Part shown: one piece after another, positions 62,115-64,000 of the stretch
Layout of the letters: the number at the start of each line of letters is the position of its first letter
How positions within the stretch are numbered: the stretch's first letter is position 1
From: Flavobacteriales bacterium
Lineage (GTDB): Bacteria; Bacteroidota; Bacteroidia; UBA10329
Length of the DNA stretch: 64,000 nt
Assembly: GCA_016124845.1 (NCBI GenBank)
Contig: WGMW01000021.1
Span: forward strand, 1 to 64,000
Direction of reading: 5' to 3'
Position numbers and translations under genes: made by a program
Notes under the pieces: model-generated
Told to the model about the DNA's origin: nothing
Databases searched by the model: none
What the model saw: the letters and a program-made list of their open reading frames with translations, nothing else

Positions 62115-63325
62115 AATCGCAACTGACATTCCTATTCACATTATGTGCTTTTGGTGCTTGGGCGCAATGCAATACAACTACCATCTGGAACAACACTACT
62201 ACCAACGAGGTGTGTTCTGAAGTTAGCGGTGTGGTAAAACATTGGTATTCGAACAGCATTCCCGATCATGTTACAGGAAACTTTCCCAACCCCTCAAACC
62301 CAAATACCATCTCGGCCCAGCAGACCGATCTGGCCATGTGCGCCTACCCTGTTCAGGCGGGGCAGTTCACGGACCTGATCATTGCGGGTTTCAATGCGAT
62401 GGGTAGCTGCCCGACCTTTGAGTTCGGCATTGCCACCAACGGGATCGAGTTCGACCCGATAGCCGCAGAATTCTTCTCCAACCCGAACAACGGCCAGTTG
62501 AATTACGACTGGAACAAGAATCCGCTCAGCCCGAATGTTAATCTTGGAACAGACATGAACGATGCGCACGTGCAACCAACCGGCAAGTATCATTATCATG
62601 GCGACCCTGCCAATTTCATTACCAATCTTGGCATCACTTCCAGTCAGCATTCGCCCATCATTGGCTGGGCCGCTGATGGTTTCCCGCTCTACTACAAATA
62701 TGTGTATGCTGATGCCATGGACGCAAACAGTGGAATTATTGAAGCCAACAGTTGTTTCCAACTGAAAAGCGGCACGCGCCCGGGTGACGGAACCACGGCA
62801 CCCGATGGGGCTTACGATGGCACGTATGTGGAGGATTACGAATACAACGGTTCGATGGGAGGCTGCATTTTGGACGAATGCAACGGCCGCTATGGTGTAA
62901 CGCCCGATTTCCCGAACGGCACTTACTATTACGTGCTTACAACGGATTTCCCTGTGGTTCCAAGATGCTTTGCAGGAACACCCGACATGTCGTTTGCTGT
63001 TGGCCCTCCCTTTGCCGGCTGCGGAGTTTCAGATGCAGAATCCTATTGCTCGGCTCTGACGGTGGATGTATCGGCCGAGGAACTCAGCGACCGATTGGTC
63101 ATCTTTCCGATTCCCACGAACAGCGATTTCTTGAATGTTCAGTTCAATGGAAAGCAGGAACTGCACCCAACAGAAGTGACCTTATTGGACAGCATGGGAC
63201 GAACCATTCGGGTTGAACCATACAACCACCAACAGGTGAACCTGAAAGGCTTGGCGGCCGGAACTTATTTCATCAAATTCTCATTCGAGAAAACCGAGAT
63301 AACGAAACGTTTTGTGAAGCAGTAA
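62111..63325 (+). CDS. YHYH domain protein with T9SS type A sorting domain
   Basis: A 404-residue secreted protein with signal peptide (LTFLFTLCAFGAWAQ). The YHYH core is visible: HWYSNSIPDHVTGNFPNPSN, TGKYHYHGDPANF, SPIIGWAADGFPLYYKYVYA, and a Cys-rich segment (GGCILDECNGRYGVTPDFPN). The C-terminal 80 residues are a T9SS type A domain (IFPIPTNSDFLNVQFNGKQE ... GTYFIKFSFEK). YHYH proteins are secreted with unknown roles, possibly metal-binding. Coupled to the DUF6702-like gene. Confidence 0.9.
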   Translation: MKSQLTFLFTLCAFGAWAQCNTTTIWNNTTTNEVCSEVSGVVKHWYSNSIPDHVTGNFPNPSNPNTISAQQTDLAMCAYPVQAGQFTDLIIAGFNAMGSCPTFEFGIATNGIEFDPIAAEFFSNPNNGQLNYDWNKNPLSPNVNLGTDMNDAHVQPTGKYHYHGDPANFITNLGITSSQHSPIIGWAADGFPLYYKYVYADAMDANSGIIEANSCFQLKSGTRPGDGTTAPDGAYDGTYVEDYEYNGSMGGCILDECNGRYGVTPDFPNGTYYYVLTTDFPVVPRCFAGTPDMSFAVGPPFAGCGVSDAESYCSALTVDVSAEELSDRLVIFPIPTNSDFLNVQFNGKQELHPTEVTLLDSMGRTIRVEPYNHQQVNLKGLAAGTYFIKFSFEKTEITKRFVKQ

Positions 63326-63347
63326 ATGGGGTCTGTTTTCACACGTG

Positions 63348-63382
63348 GCCCGCTTGTTCTCCATGGCAAGCGGGCTTTTTTC
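63348..63382 (+). terminator. Rho-independent terminator
   Basis: GCCCGCTTG (63348-63356) and CAAGCGGGC (63367-63375) form a perfect 9-bp stem with a 10-nt loop and seven T (63376-63382). It ends the DUF6702-YHYH operon, and its T-run touches the 3' end of the convergent lipoprotein gene. Confidence 0.93.
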
Positions 63383-63956
63383 ATTCTATATGCAACCAGA
63401 CATATTCTGTCCCATTCCAATACAAGATTCCCCCACCGCAGACTTCTTTTTGTCGAAAAGATATTGCTGGATTATCCAGGATTGTACAACGTGATTCATC
63501 AGGTCCAAGAATATTTCCAGAATGCTGGTCAACCAGCGTGGGCGCAATTGTGTCTCCAACAGGAATAACATTCATAATCTCAATCCAACTCAAATCTGTC
63601 ATTCCATCAACTTCATTGCCCGCTCCAAAAACAACAACATTATTGGAATCTTTCCCGTCCAAAACTCGAACTCCAATTTGTTTATTCGTTAACCCTGAAA
63701 CCAACGAGACAACTTCTGGATAGCCATCACCGTCCAAATCTTCAACCAATATTTCATCTGAAATTTGGCCGTATTCTATTTTACCCGAATTCGGTTTTGG
63801 TAAGGGTTTTACGACCTCTTTGACCTCAGGAAACTCCTTGATGACCGAATCCGATTTTTCATTGCTGAGACTGTTCTTGTCCGAAAACTGACCGTTACGA
63901 CATGAAACCGCTGAAACCATCAGTCCGAAAAAGTAAAATACTCGAATCAATCTCAT
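63381..63956 (-). CDS. Hypothetical lipoprotein
   Basis: A 191-residue protein from the ATG at 63956 (a TTG four codons earlier is less likely). Lipobox: VFYFFGLMVSAVSC, Cys at 19, then RNGQFSDKNS. The mature part contains LVEDLDGDGYPEVVSLVSGL (a calcium-binding-like DxDxDG loop as in FG-GAP repeats) and VCGGGILYWNGTEYVWLHIE. It is probably a periplasm-facing lipoprotein. Function unknown. Confidence 0.8.
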   Translation of the reverse strand: MRLIRVFYFFGLMVSAVSCRNGQFSDKNSLSNEKSDSVIKEFPEVKEVVKPLPKPNSGKIEYGQISDEILVEDLDGDGYPEVVSLVSGLTNKQIGVRVLDGKDSNNVVVFGAGNEVDGMTDLSWIEIMNVIPVGDTIAPTLVDQHSGNILGPDESRCTILDNPAISFRQKEVCGGGILYWNGTEYVWLHIE

Positions 63957-64000
63957 CAATTCCGTCAACTTTCACCCGTTTTCTTCCAAGTCTCAAAAAG

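Noticed and set aside
1-64000. tRNA, rRNA, CRISPR arrays and prophage genes
   Set aside because: I read the intergenic regions on both strands and saw no cloverleaf, repeat-spacer array or phage structural gene; absence is by eye, not by search.

Overview
The window looks like part of a Bacteroidota chromosome, probably a Flavobacteriales-like environmental lineage of moderate G+C. The evidence is four proteins with type A type IX secretion (T9SS) sorting domains, one with a type B (gliding-motility-type) domain, a CarboxypepD_reg/TonB-type outer-membrane receptor, DUF3667, DUF6702-like and choice-of-anchor B proteins, many lipoproteins, promoter boxes resembling the Bacteroidota -7 element (TAnnTTTG), and few clear Shine-Dalgarno sites. 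I saw no rRNA, tRNA, CRISPR array, prophage or defence island. The only mobile-element trace is the tail of an IS200/IS605-type transposase at the left edge. Genes are dense and run on both strands in short operons, often with 4-bp ATGA start/stop overlaps.

Layout. 0-11 kb: IS remnant, a 3-hydroxyacyl-CoA dehydratase-like (PTPLA/HACD) membrane enzyme, a GH97 glycosidase, a secreted choice-of-anchor B protein, two small conserved genes, a TPR protein, a TauD/TfdA-type oxygenase, a MORN-type protein, an SBF transporter, and yidD with a 39-codon membrane micro-ORF. 11-20 kb: TonB-C protein, exported C1 peptidase, lipoprotein, sterol-desaturase pair, flavin dehydrogenase, DUF1801, FMN reductase, and smpB overlapping a bifunctional RelA/SpoT gene. 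20-36 kb: SLC45-type MFS carrier, SH3 protein, lipoproteins (one interrupted by an in-frame amber codon), a TPR-TPR-LuxR operon, histidine kinase-hemW-exosortase operon, AsmA-like protein, DUF3667 and fumarylacetoacetase.

36-47 kb: an operon of C45 Ntn hydrolase, PaaK-like adenylate-forming ligase and YceI-like protein; a large outer-membrane receptor; DUF2461; a T9SS-sorted five-heme cytochrome; a HemG-like flavodoxin with a small membrane partner. 47-56 kb: a TPR membrane protein, a 1249-residue PKD-rich T9SS type B adhesin-like protein, and a two-gene signalling operon (hybrid kinase with two receiver domains and HPt, then a receiver-adenylate cyclase). 56.5-57.2 kb is a non-coding block of about 144-bp tandem degenerate repeats. 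57-64 kb: a T9SS protein joining a heme c site to a copper type II monooxygenase domain, a paaZ remnant, a Bax inhibitor-1 family protein, a lipoprotein, and a DUF6702-like/YHYH pair.

Functional reading: the window is mostly surface and envelope biology (T9SS cargo, lipoproteins, receptor, exosortase) plus signalling and stress genes (RelA/SpoT, cAMP, LuxR). No complete previously undescribed system can be proven from sequence alone. The best candidates for new biology are the C45-ligase-YceI operon, the TPR-TPR-LuxR operon with an upstream palindrome, the hybrid kinase-adenylate cyclase pair and the heme/copper T9SS oxidase.
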